Source: Desulfuromonas sp. (GTDB lineage: Bacteria > Desulfobacterota > Desulfuromonadia > Desulfuromonadales > Desulfuromonadaceae). From it: a DNA stretch of 33,842 nucleotides. Where the stretch lies: positions 1 to 33,842 of the forward strand of contig JAQUDG010000014.1 in the NCBI GenBank assembly GCA_028685815.1, read 5' to 3'. The position numbers were made by a program, and so were the translations under genes. Shown piece after piece: positions 15,939 to 24,333 of this stretch (position 1 is the stretch's first letter; each line of letters starts with the position of its first letter). The notes beneath the pieces were generated by a model. That model had not been told where the DNA came from, searched no databases, and saw nothing but the letters and a program-made list of their open reading frames with translations.

Positions 15939-18542
15939 TCAATCGAATCGCTCGATTTCCAAGCTCTGCTGTGCTAGGCGTTTCCAGCGCGAGTTTATAT
16001 CAGTTTCGGCAGATTCGGCCACCTGGCTTAGAAATAACCGCCCACGACTGCGCTCGCCCTGCTCGATAAGGATCGAGCCCATGCGATACATAGACGCCAA
16101 ACCATACTCCGATGTATCAACTAAGCGTTGATAATATTCTAGCGCTGCAGCCAATTGTTTTTGCGCATAAAGAGATTCTGCATAAATATAGACATCTTCT
16201 GCCAGCGCGCCACCGTCTACTCCCAGAGCACTACCCTGTGCCTCTATATTTTCTGCTACTATACGCTGAAGTTGTTGCCCTGCGGCAATAATCTCGTTCT
16301 GTCGCCACAGACGCCTAGCAGCGAACCTGTCCAGCGCAGCACCCCGTGGTCGCTTCGGTGTGGACAGTAACGTATCAGCCTCGTTTTCGCGCCCCAATTT
16401 GAGCAAAGCCATGACATAATCGAGGTACACAGATGATGCGTGCATTTCGTCATACCAAATATCACCATCCCTGAATTGCTCTAGATAGCGACGTGCGTAG
16501 GTTACAACGTTGCGGTAATTACCCTGTTCGTACAGGGCCCTAATAAGTGGAGAATATACAGGTTCAAGCTTTTCCACCTGCTTGGTAGCATCCAACACAT
16601 ATTCATAGAGCTTCACCGCCCGCGCATAAAACTCCAACTCACTAAAAACTTTCCCCAAGTTGAGTAGAAACGCATAATTGCGCTGGGTCGACACCAATAT
16701 CTCACGGTGCTGCTCTACCAGAAGCATGGCATCAAAATGTTGTTGTTCTGCTACGAGTTCTTCAATGTACGGTGGCAAAATTTCGGCCAGCAGCGCCTGC
16801 GCGTAGACTCGCAGCGGAGAAATCCGATCTATGGTCAGAAAATGTCTTAACGTAGCTACAGCCTCTTTTGCATGATGTAACAGATGATGCGTAAGTGCCT
16901 GCTTAAACTCAACCTCTGCCCTGCCCGCACGTGTAGGCATCTCGTTGAGCAATGTGGCGTAATCAGATAGGGCCTGCTCACGGCTTTCGATTCTGGGGCT
17001 TACAGCACTCAAATCGGCCAGCTTGAGCTTTGCAAGCTTGGCGGCATAACTGCCAGGCATGATTTTACCGAGCAAATTAAGGGCTGAATCGGTATTTTCG
17101 GCATGCAACATGCTCATGGCAATAAAATACCTGGCCATATCGCGCTGCTCCTGATCTTCAAGCAGATCATGCAGGTGCGAGAAAACTTCTTGCGCTTTCA
17201 GGTACTCCTTACGCGCATACAGAGTACTAGCATACGAACCAAGAGAGTAAGCAAAATCGCCCAACTCCTCAGCTGCATCAAGTTCGGCGTACAATTTCAG
17301 CGCTGCTTCAAAATCCCCGCGCTTATAGAGGGCATCGGCCCGGCGTCTTGTTACGACGCTTCCCATCTCTGACGTTGTCGCATCCAAGGTACCTAGCAAC
17401 TGCAACGCCACCTCGCTGCGTCCAAGGGCCAACTCCGCTTCTGCCTGCAACAACGTCACATATGGCTGCTGCGCCAACGCTGTATGTGCAGCAACGGCCA
17501 ACTCCAGTTCTGCCAACAGGACATGGGGCTGTTCCGCATAGAACTGCCCAGGACTACAAGTACGCAGATAGAGTTCCATCAGGGCTAGGCATTGTTCGAG
17601 TTCCGGAAAATCAAAACCGCCTACATTGCCCTGCCCTGTTACATCCGAAATAGCAGCTTTAATCCGCGCCAAAAAACCGTACGCATTGGAACAGCCCCTT
17701 TCGCGTAGCGCCATCTCGGCCAAAAGCAAATCTCGGGTAACTTTCTCGCGTAGCGAGAGCGAGGTGAACCCTACGCCAGTGTAAGCACTGCGAGCCACAT
17801 CCCAGCGTTCCGCTTCCCCAGCTTCCAGAACCTCCAGCGGGACACACTCGTGCGCAGGTACACACAGCCCGATTAGTGGAAAAGGTGGCAGAGTGTACCC
17901 CAAAGGGATATTCAACTCAACAGCGCGTTCATAGTCGCGAAAAAACTGCTCCCAATGCCCTTGATATTTTGAGGCTATCGCCTTACGACTCACACCCCCA
18001 GTAGTGCTCACGTGTAATCCACCCGGCAGCGATCTGGAAATTGCAGGACGCGAACCACTGTCCTGCTCGCGCCAGTGCACGTCCAGCACAATCTGCTTCC
18101 CCCCATCAAGCTTGTGCGCATTAACAAAGCGCGGGGGGCGGCGTAGTAAAAAAGAAAGCAACAGCCTATCAGTTGCCTCCCCCACGAGAACCCTAGCGAT
18201 AGAATCACTATCTCCGGGAGCAGGCATCTCCTCCCGCACGCGAGTGTCCAGCAATGTTATTTCAAGCTTTTGCCCCGATGTCGCCAGTGTATAAAGCGGG
18301 ACGCGATCAAAACTGAGCACTATCTTGATCATATTAACATCCTGCTCGACCTGCAACTCCTGCAACTCTGCCTGAACTGCAGCATGCGAAAGCTGACAAT
18401 GAAACAGAATGAGGGCAAAGACAAAGCACGTTGCCCCTATTGCCACGATTCGTCTGATAGCCCTTTTTTTTACTGTTCTCGTATGTGACAAAGAGAAAAA
18501 ATTCAACTTTAACAACCTTTTTATTGCCAAAGAATCAAGCAT
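15939..18542 (-). CDS. Large secreted TPR-repeat protein upstream of flgB
   Basis: I do not recognise a named family. The product is about 867 residues. It has a basic segment, one hydrophobic helix and a likely signal-peptidase site after LSHA (near residue 54), so it is probably exported to the envelope. The next 100 residues are beta-rich (MIKIVLSFDRVPLYTL, QKLEITLLDTRV, RLLLSFLLRRPP, KQIVLDVHW), reminiscent of an AMIN-type envelope domain. The rest is helical and tetratricopeptide-like, for example RADALYKRGDFEAALKLYAEL, YARKEYLKAQEVFSHL and ESLYAQKQLAAALEYYQRLV. The start is uncertain: ATG 18542 has a poor ribosome site, and TTG codons such as 18491 would give a more usual signal peptide. 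It ends 37 bases before flgB and lies behind a sigma-54 promoter, so an envelope role in flagellar assembly or placement is plausible but inferred. Confidence 0.72.
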   Translation of the reverse strand: MLDSLAIKRLLKLNFFSLSHTRTVKKRAIRRIVAIGATCFVFALILFHCQLSHAAVQAELQELQVEQDVNMIKIVLSFDRVPLYTLATSGQKLEITLLDTRVREEMPAPGDSDSIARVLVGEATDRLLLSFLLRRPPRFVNAHKLDGGKQIVLDVHWREQDSGSRPAISRSLPGGLHVSTTGGVSRKAIASKYQGHWEQFFRDYERAVELNIPLGYTLPPFPLIGLCVPAHECVPLEVLEAGEAERWDVARSAYTGVGFTSLSLREKVTRDLLLAEMALRERGCSNAYGFLARIKAAISDVTGQGNVGGFDFPELEQCLALMELYLRTCSPGQFYAEQPHVLLAELELAVAAHTALAQQPYVTLLQAEAELALGRSEVALQLLGTLDATTSEMGSVVTRRRADALYKRGDFEAALKLYAELDAAEELGDFAYSLGSYASTLYARKEYLKAQEVFSHLHDLLEDQEQRDMARYFIAMSMLHAENTDSALNLLGKIMPGSYAAKLAKLKLADLSAVSPRIESREQALSDYATLLNEMPTRAGRAEVEFKQALTHHLLHHAKEAVATLRHFLTIDRISPLRVYAQALLAEILPPYIEELVAEQQHFDAMLLVEQHREILVSTQRNYAFLLNLGKVFSELEFYARAVKLYEYVLDATKQVEKLEPVYSPLIRALYEQGNYRNVVTYARRYLEQFRDGDIWYDEMHASSVYLDYVMALLKLGRENEADTLLSTPKRPRGAALDRFAARRLWRQNEIIAAGQQLQRIVAENIEAQGSALGVDGGALAEDVYIYAESLYAQKQLAAALEYYQRLVDTSEYGLASMYRMGSILIEQGERSRGRLFLSQVAESAETDINSRWKRLAQQSLEIERFD

Positions 18543-18779
18543 CTTATAGCTGCTTGCTAAGACATTAGCGCAGTTTTTAATGCAAAACCACAAAGCATAA
18601 TGAATTGCAGATGCACAAACACTCAAGCCTTAAGTGGCGCTATACTAAAGTAACAATCCACGAGAAAAATTCATTTAACTTGTTTACCTGCGCAGCTGAA
18701 AATACAATGAAAATTCGTATATAGCAAACTTCTGTTCAATCTAATTACTCAATTTCTCAGCCTATTCCGTCCACGTACT

Positions 18780-18795
18780 TGCAAAACAGAAGCCA
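18780..18795 (-). promoter_or_regulatory. Predicted sigma-54 (-24/-12) promoter for the TPR-flagellar operon
   Basis: On the minus strand these bases read TGGCTTCTGTTTTGCA. The TGG and TTGCA elements have exactly the spacing of the sigma-54 consensus TGGCACGN4TTGCA, with GG and GC separated by 10 bases. It points toward the TPR gene and flgB, with a start of transcription expected near 18769 and a leader of roughly 225 bases. A sigma-54 activator gene is present in this window (29605-30984), consistent with flagellar control. Confidence 0.6.
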
Positions 18796-19256
18796 CTGTC
18801 TACCGACAAGTGCTTTCTACCCAAATTATTGGCAAAATACGGATAATACTCTACGCTCCTTGGCATAAACACCTTTACTTTGTTTGCGGCTGCACTTCCA
18901 ACGAGATCTCAACATGCCAAGCGTGCTCCAGCACAGTCATAATTTTGACTTTTCCTATCAAACCAAAAACATATAACTTGTATTACCGACATGCATCATT
19001 TAAAGTGCCGAACATAAAACAAAGACGTAAAATTGGGGGACTATGTAGTCTTAAATACATTCTCAGACCCTAGAAAAAGTCGCTTGATGCGCTGGCTTGA
19101 GTTGCCTAACCTTTACACTTAAAATCGCGGTTATGCTACCAATCCAGGTAACTGTTATGGCCAAACCAACGCGCTAAGGTGTGCGCTTACGCCACACAGA
19201 TCACCCCCCGGGATTTAGGCTACACGATGCGATAAAAAAATATATAATGAAAATCA

Positions 19257-19286
19257 CGAAGACCCTTAAAGCGAAGACCCTTAAAG
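19257..19286. repeat. Perfect 15-bp tandem direct repeat
   Basis: The unit CGAAGACCCTTAAAG occurs twice with no spacer (19257-19271 and 19272-19286). It lies 9 bases after a TATAAT-like box and about 290 bases upstream of cheA. Two adjacent identical 15-mers on nearly one and a half helical turns could be a protein-binding site, or a simple slippage product. Confidence 0.7.
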
Positions 19287-19577
19287 GCCGCCTAAAAGTC
19301 TCTACGTCTCTACCTGAAAAAAGGCTTTTTATTTCGCATTCGCCATTTTAGCTTACGATAGTCTGCCTCAGCTAAGAATCTAACCTGCTCGGCCCTGCTG
19401 GGCATGCCCAATTGTATTTCGCATAGATCCTTTGTTTGCAAAATACTAAGGCTAAAAATTTACTGATTTTCAGAAAAGCCCGACTTCACAGTCACTCTAT
19501 CAAGCATAAAACGCACAGCTAGGAGAGTTTCAGCGCAACAGAGCTTTATCACGCGAACCCATGAAAAGAGCTAACCC

Positions 19578-21872
19578 ATGACCGACAATTTGAGCAGCGA
19601 TCAGATAGAGATCATAGTTGACTTCGTTCAAGAAAGTCAGGATATGATCGAACAACTCGAACCCACCATCATCGAACTCGGTCAGGATGCTGACCCTGAG
19701 ACTATCAATGCTGTTTTCCGCCTGTTCCACTCCATGAAGGGCAGCGCCGGATTCCTTGAATTTAACCATATTACCAACGTAGCTCATTCGGCTGAAAACC
19801 TGCTCGACAATGTGCGCTCAGGCAAACTAAAACTCCAACCTGAGCATGTAAACCTCTTGTGCGAATCCTGCGATTTCTCCAAAGAAGCGCTGGAACACGT
19901 GTCAGAAACCTATTCTGACCACGCAATGGCAGACAAGGCCGCCGAGATGGTCGAAAAACTCAAAAACATCATGGATCCGGAGTACAAAGTAACCGACGAG
20001 CCCGATGAAGAGCCTTCTGTTGAGTCCGAGGTCGAGACAGAACCAGAGCCGGAACCCCACCATAATACCGCTGCGGTTATAAAAAATGAAGACGAGACTG
20101 ATGATTACACTCTCGACATTACTGATGAAATGGTGGAGCGCTACATCCAAGAAGCAGAAGAACTCCTTGAAGGTGCCGAGGGAGGGTTACTTGAGTGGGA
20201 GAGTGCTCCGGACAACACCGAGACCTTAAATCTTGTTTTCCGCAACATCCATAGTTTCAAGGGAAACAGCGGTTTTTTTGGCTACGCGAACCTTGAACAA
20301 CTCAGCCATAACATCGAAAACGTGCTCGACAATATCAAAAATGGTGGCTCTTTCAGGGTCGAGAATCCTTTCGAGATTCTTCTTAGTGCCATTGATGCCC
20401 TCAAAGACTGCGTAAGCAACCTTGCTAGCCACGGTGGCAAAGACCACATCGAAGGGTTGGAACACCACGTAGAGGCGCTACAGGAGCTCCCATCTCCTCG
20501 CCTAGGTGAACTTCTAGTGAAGCAGGGCCTCATCAAGGAAGAAGATGTGGAATCGGTCCTCTCAATTCAGCAGAAACCGCTGGGGGAACACCTGATACAG
20601 ATGGGCAAGGTCTCACATGAACAAATAGCCGAAAGTGTGAAGCTCCAGCATTCTGAAAAAAAAACTATTAAACCGCCGGAGCGTAAACCAACCAAAGCCA
20701 CTACACCGACTAAACGCCAAGATATCCGCGTTGACCTTACAAAGCTCGATAGCCTGATAAACCTTATCGGTGAAATGGTGATCGCTGAAAACATGCTGAT
20801 TCATAACCCTGATATAGAGGGAATGGAGCTTGAAAACTTCAACAAAGCAGCTCAGCAGATGACCAAACTGGTGCGCGAACTCCAAGAGATGGCCATGGTT
20901 ATCCGCATGATTCCGATCTCGGGATTGTTTCGCCGCATGATCCGCCTCGTACACGATATATCAGCCAAAGCAGGCAAAAAAGTTGACCTGAAACTTTTTG
21001 GCGAAGGAACCGAGGTAGATAAAACTGTTATTGAAACCATCACTGACCCCTTAGTGCACCTACTGCGGAACTCCATGGACCATGGACTAGAGCCGCCTAA
21101 AGAGCGCGTGGAGACAGGCAAAAGCGAAACCGGAATCCTCAAACTTTCCGCGTGCCATGAGGAAGGCGAAGTATGGATAACCATCGAAGATGACGGGCGC
21201 GGGCTTAATCGAGAAAAAATTCTGTCGAAAGCGATCCAAAATGGCATGATTGAGGGCGATGGCTCAGACCTACCAGACAAATATGTGTACAACCTCATAT
21301 TCCAGCCTGGATTTTCTACTGCTGATAAAATCACCGACATTTCAGGTCGTGGTGTAGGGATGGACGTAGTCAAGCAGAATTTGGAGAAGATTAAAGGCAA
21401 GATCGACGTCACCAGCGCCCCCGGCAAGGGAACCATCGTGAAACTGCGAATTCCCCTGACCCTGGCCATAATAGATGGGATGCTGGTTCGGGTCGGCGAC
21501 GTCAACTGCATTGTGCCAGTACTGGCAATACGGGAAGCATTCCGTCCTCAAGCTGACAACATCACCATCACCCCTGACAACGAGGAGCTGGTGCGGGTGC
21601 GTGAAGCGTTCCTGCCGGTGGTCAAACTCCACGAACTTCTTAGCGTAGAACCTGACAGTCGCGAGCTGATAGAGGGTATCTTGATCGTACTTGAACATCA
21701 GGACCGCTTTGTTTGCCTACAGGTCGATGAAATCATGGGACAGCAGCAGACCGTTATTAAAGGTCTGTCGGAATATATCGGCAGTGTCAACGGCTGCTCC
21801 GGTTGCACAATTCTCGGCAATGGCGATATCTGCCTGATTCTGGATGTTGGCGGTCTCGTTGAAAGACAGTAA
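19578..21872 (+). CDS. cheA: Chemotaxis histidine kinase CheA with two HPt domains and a MshEN-like insert
   Basis: CheA autophosphorylates and passes phosphate to CheY and CheB. The 764-residue product has a first HPt domain (LFHSMKGSAGFLEF, His51), an acidic linker, and a second HPt domain (NIHSFKGNSGFFGY, His225). Then come two tandem 24-residue motifs at 308-331 and 334-357 (RLGELLVKQG... and PLGEHLIQMG...) that resemble the MshE/type II secretion ATPase N-terminal (MshEN) c-di-GMP motif. The dimerisation domain follows (about 384-460), then the HATPase domain (N box LLRNSMDHGLE, EDDGRG, GRGVGMDVV) and a CheW-like coupling domain to the end. I see no clear P2 CheY-binding domain. The ATG has only a weak AAGAG site. 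It leads the cheARBD run, with cheR starting 19 bases on. Confidence 0.95.
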   Translation: MTDNLSSDQIEIIVDFVQESQDMIEQLEPTIIELGQDADPETINAVFRLFHSMKGSAGFLEFNHITNVAHSAENLLDNVRSGKLKLQPEHVNLLCESCDFSKEALEHVSETYSDHAMADKAAEMVEKLKNIMDPEYKVTDEPDEEPSVESEVETEPEPEPHHNTAAVIKNEDETDDYTLDITDEMVERYIQEAEELLEGAEGGLLEWESAPDNTETLNLVFRNIHSFKGNSGFFGYANLEQLSHNIENVLDNIKNGGSFRVENPFEILLSAIDALKDCVSNLASHGGKDHIEGLEHHVEALQELPSPRLGELLVKQGLIKEEDVESVLSIQQKPLGEHLIQMGKVSHEQIAESVKLQHSEKKTIKPPERKPTKATTPTKRQDIRVDLTKLDSLINLIGEMVIAENMLIHNPDIEGMELENFNKAAQQMTKLVRELQEMAMVIRMIPISGLFRRMIRLVHDISAKAGKKVDLKLFGEGTEVDKTVIETITDPLVHLLRNSMDHGLEPPKERVETGKSETGILKLSACHEEGEVWITIEDDGRGLNREKILSKAIQNGMIEGDGSDLPDKYVYNLIFQPGFSTADKITDISGRGVGMDVVKQNLEKIKGKIDVTSAPGKGTIVKLRIPLTLAIIDGMLVRVGDVNCIVPVLAIREAFRPQADNITITPDNEELVRVREAFLPVVKLHELLSVEPDSRELIEGILIVLEHQDRFVCLQVDEIMGQQQTVIKGLSEYIGSVNGCSGCTILGNGDICLILDVGGLVERQ

Positions 21873-21890
21873 CTTCGGGGTACCTTAGAT

Positions 21891-22760
21891 ATGAAAGCTG
21901 ATCTTCGCGGCTCTGCCATAGCCAGCGGTAGCATGATGAGCATCAGCGACAGTGAGTTCGACTCTCTGCGCGAGATGATATATACCCGCTTCGGCATCAA
22001 CCTGACAGAGCAGAAGCGTTCTCTACTGGTGGGTCGATTGCAGAAAATGCTGCGCACCCACAAGATAGAAACCTTTGAGGATTACTACCGCTATCTGGAG
22101 AAAGACACCAGTGGCAAAGCGGTAAGTGACCTCATCAACCTGATCTCCACCAACTACACCTATTTCAACCGCGAAAAGGATCACTTCGACTACTTTTTAA
22201 ACACAGCTTTGCCCCATGTATGTGAAGAAATAAAAAAGCGAGGGGAAAAAAACCTACGCGTCTGGTGCGCCGGTTGCTCCAGCGGTGAAGAGGCGTACAC
22301 CCTGCAGATGCTCATGCATGAGTACCTTGGCCCTGAATACAGTCGCTGGGATGCCGGTCTATTGGCAACGGACATTTCGCAGCGCGTGCTCGATACCGCA
22401 CTTGAAGGGATTTATCCGGCAGACAAGGTTGCATCTCTGCCGGAAAATCTGCAGCGCAAGTACTTTACCCGCCTCCCCTCTGGACAGATGCAGGTAAACA
22501 GCAAAATACGTTCACAAGTTACATTCAGGCGCTTCAACCTTATGAACACTAAGTTCCCGTTCAAGCGCCCGTTTCATATAATCTTCTGCCGGAATGTAAT
22601 GATCTATTTTGATCTGGCCACCCGCAATGCGTTAGTGCAAAGGTTTCATCAATTCCTGGAACCCAAAGGGTATTTCTTTATTGGACATTCTGAAACACTC
22701 GGGCGCGACAGCAAACTGTATAACTATATCTTACCCGCAGTGTACCAAAAGGGGAGCTAA
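21891..22760 (+). CDS. cheR: Chemoreceptor glutamate methyltransferase CheR
   Basis: CheR transfers methyl groups from S-adenosylmethionine to receptor glutamates for adaptation. The 289-residue product has an N-terminal helical domain (FDSLREMIYTRFGINLTEQK, LVGRLQKMLR) and a C-terminal SAM-binding domain with RVWCAGCSSGEEAYTL, ATDIS, and FHIIFCRNVMIYFD, ending GYFFIGHSETL. All the usual motifs are intact. A later in-frame ATG could serve as start, since the first 15-18 residues are not family-typical. It lies 19 bases after cheA and 6 before cheB. Confidence 0.95.
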   Translation: MKADLRGSAIASGSMMSISDSEFDSLREMIYTRFGINLTEQKRSLLVGRLQKMLRTHKIETFEDYYRYLEKDTSGKAVSDLINLISTNYTYFNREKDHFDYFLNTALPHVCEEIKKRGEKNLRVWCAGCSSGEEAYTLQMLMHEYLGPEYSRWDAGLLATDISQRVLDTALEGIYPADKVASLPENLQRKYFTRLPSGQMQVNSKIRSQVTFRRFNLMNTKFPFKRPFHIIFCRNVMIYFDLATRNALVQRFHQFLEPKGYFFIGHSETLGRDSKLYNYILPAVYQKGS

Positions 22761-22766
22761 CCATCT

Positions 22767-23822
22767 ATGTCCAGAAAAATTCGTGTCCTCGTAATTGACG
22801 ACTCTGCCCTCATCCGCCAGATCCTCACCCAAGGTCTTTCTCTAGATCCGGAGATTGAGGTGGTTGGGTCTGCTATCGATCCGTATATTGCACGCGATAA
22901 AATCATCCAACTGCGTCCCGATGTCCTCACTCTAGACGTAGAGATGCCGCGCATGGATGGGGTAGAATTTCTGCGCAAGCTGATGCCGCAGTACCCCCTC
23001 CCCGTGGTTATGGTTAGCTCTCTGACCCAGCGCGGCAAACAGATAACCATGGAAGCCCTAGAGGCAGGTGCGGTGGATTTTGTATCCAAGCCCACCAGCA
23101 ATGTCGCCCACGGGATGAACAGCATGCTCAGCGAATTGCGCAAGAAGGTTAAAAATGCAGCAGGTGCCAATGTCTCTCACTGGAAAAATAGAACTCCGTT
23201 GCAGCCAAACGCGCAAACCCTCCTGACAACAAGAGCTCTAGCCGAATCCACCGACAAGGTGATTGCCATCGGAGCCTCCACCGGGGGAACCGAAGCGATA
23301 AAGAAGGTGGTGTGTCAGTTCCCCGCCACCATGCCAGGAGTGGTGATTGTTCAGCACATGCCGCCAGGTTTCACCAAAATGTTTTCTGAGCGTCTAAATC
23401 AGCTCTGCGCTATGGAAGTCAAGGAAGCTGAGACCGGAGACCGTATCCGCAGTGGCAGAATTCTGGTTGCTCCGGGGGCAAAACAGCTTGAGGTTGTGCG
23501 ATCGGGCGGAGTGTACCAGGTACGCTGTGAACCGGGCGAGAAGGTAAGTGGTCACTGCCCATCGGTAGATGTTATGATGCACTCGGTGGCTAAACACGTT
23601 GGAGCCAATGCCATCGGTGTCATGCTCACCGGTATGGGTTCAGACGGCGCCGATGGGATGTTGGCCATGAAAAATGCCGGAGCACGCAACATGGCCCAGG
23701 ATGAGGCCAGCTGTGTAGTTTTTGGTATGCCCAAGGTAGCCTTCGAGAGAGGGGGAGCGGAAAAACTGGTTCCTCTGGATAAAATCGCCCCAAAAGTCAT
23801 TTCCATGTTAACGGAGAAATAA
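22767..23822 (+). CDS. cheB: Chemotaxis methylesterase/deamidase CheB
   Basis: CheB removes methyl groups from receptors (or deamidates them) when phosphorylated by CheA. The 351-residue product has an N-terminal receiver with Asp11, Asp12 and phospho-acceptor Asp57, then a linker and a C-terminal esterase domain. The catalytic triad is visible as Ser171 (GASTGGTEAI), His197 (VQHMPPGF) and Asp293 (GMGSDGADGM). Together with cheR and cheD it gives a full adaptation set, although no receptor gene lies in this window. GGGGAG lies upstream within the cheR end. Confidence 0.96.
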   Translation: MSRKIRVLVIDDSALIRQILTQGLSLDPEIEVVGSAIDPYIARDKIIQLRPDVLTLDVEMPRMDGVEFLRKLMPQYPLPVVMVSSLTQRGKQITMEALEAGAVDFVSKPTSNVAHGMNSMLSELRKKVKNAAGANVSHWKNRTPLQPNAQTLLTTRALAESTDKVIAIGASTGGTEAIKKVVCQFPATMPGVVIVQHMPPGFTKMFSERLNQLCAMEVKEAETGDRIRSGRILVAPGAKQLEVVRSGGVYQVRCEPGEKVSGHCPSVDVMMHSVAKHVGANAIGVMLTGMGSDGADGMLAMKNAGARNMAQDEASCVVFGMPKVAFERGGAEKLVPLDKIAPKVISMLTEK

Positions 23823-23828
23823 AAGACC

Positions 23829-24317
23829 ATGGGCAATATTATCCTCGGGGTGGGTGAACTTGGCGCCACCAACAACCCCGCTGACTGTGTCAAAACCTTT
23901 GCACTTGGATCATGCGTGGCGGTGATACTCATGTGTCCAAAAACCCGCACTGTCGGCATGGTTCACGTCGCGTTACCAGAATCTAGGATTAATCCAGAAA
24001 AAGTTAAAACCAGGCCAGGATACTTTGCCGACACTGGCATCCCCGCGCTACTGAAAAAAATGTCCACCTTCGGGTGTGACCCAAACGGCAGGGGTTTTAT
24101 TGTAAAACTGGCTGGTGGCGCCAGAATCATGGACCCAAACAACACCTTCAATATCGGCAAACGCAATGCATTAGCTGTTAAAAAAACCCTATGGAAGTTT
24201 TCCCTCGGGGCTGTTGCAGAGGATTTGGGAGAAACATACAGCAGAACAGTTACCGTCTCCGTGGCATCAGGTGAAACCCTGATAACCTCGCCAGGACGCA
24301 AGGACTGGAAGATTTAA
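23829..24317 (+). CDS. cheD: Chemoreceptor glutamine deamidase CheD
   Basis: CheD deamidates receptor glutamines and, in CheC/CheX systems, is regulated by binding to a CheC-type phosphatase. The 162-residue product has the catalytic cysteine in FALGSCVAV (Cys29), histidine in GMVHVALP (His46) and a threonine at position 23, matching the Cys-His-Thr arrangement of the family. It starts 6 bases after cheB with GGAG about 12 bases upstream. Its presence next to five CheX/CheC-like domains makes a CheD-phosphatase link worth considering, but CheX itself is not known to bind CheD. Confidence 0.95.
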   Translation: MGNIILGVGELGATNNPADCVKTFALGSCVAVILMCPKTRTVGMVHVALPESRINPEKVKTRPGYFADTGIPALLKKMSTFGCDPNGRGFIVKLAGGARIMDPNNTFNIGKRNALAVKKTLWKFSLGAVAEDLGETYSRTVTVSVASGETLITSPGRKDWKI

Positions 24318-24333
24318 ACTAATGGAGAAGACC

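Larger units (their letters stand above)
18627..19577. other. Long divergent intergenic region between the TPR gene and cheA
   Basis: About 950 bases separate two divergently transcribed genes. I see no credible coding sequence on either strand; an 87-codon plus-strand frame at 18810-19073 has no ribosome site and no family pattern. The region holds the sigma-54 promoter at 18780-18795, a perfect 15-bp tandem repeat at 19257-19286, a TATAAT box at 19243-19248 with only a weak -35, a 12-bp palindrome TGGGCATGCCCA near 19399-19410, and an imperfect hairpin near 19450-19480. It could hold the cheA promoter, activator sites or an unrecognised small RNA, but none is proven. Confidence 0.5.

Noticed and set aside
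18810-19073. An 87-codon plus-strand reading frame in the divergent gap
   Set aside because: It starts with GTG without a ribosome site, shows no family pattern and has a composition like the surrounding non-coding DNA.
19090-19112. TGGCTTGAGTTGCC on the plus strand as a sigma-54 promoter for cheA
   Set aside because: The GG and GC elements are 2 bases too close together, and sigma-54 does not tolerate this spacing.
19130-19215. Small hairpins considered as a tRNA or a c-di-GMP riboswitch
   Set aside because: No cloverleaf or conserved riboswitch core could be laid out; the stems are short and bulged.
20852-21511. A 219-codon minus-strand frame opposite cheA
   Set aside because: It is the antisense of the conserved kinase core, is Ser/Arg-rich, and has no family match that I can see.
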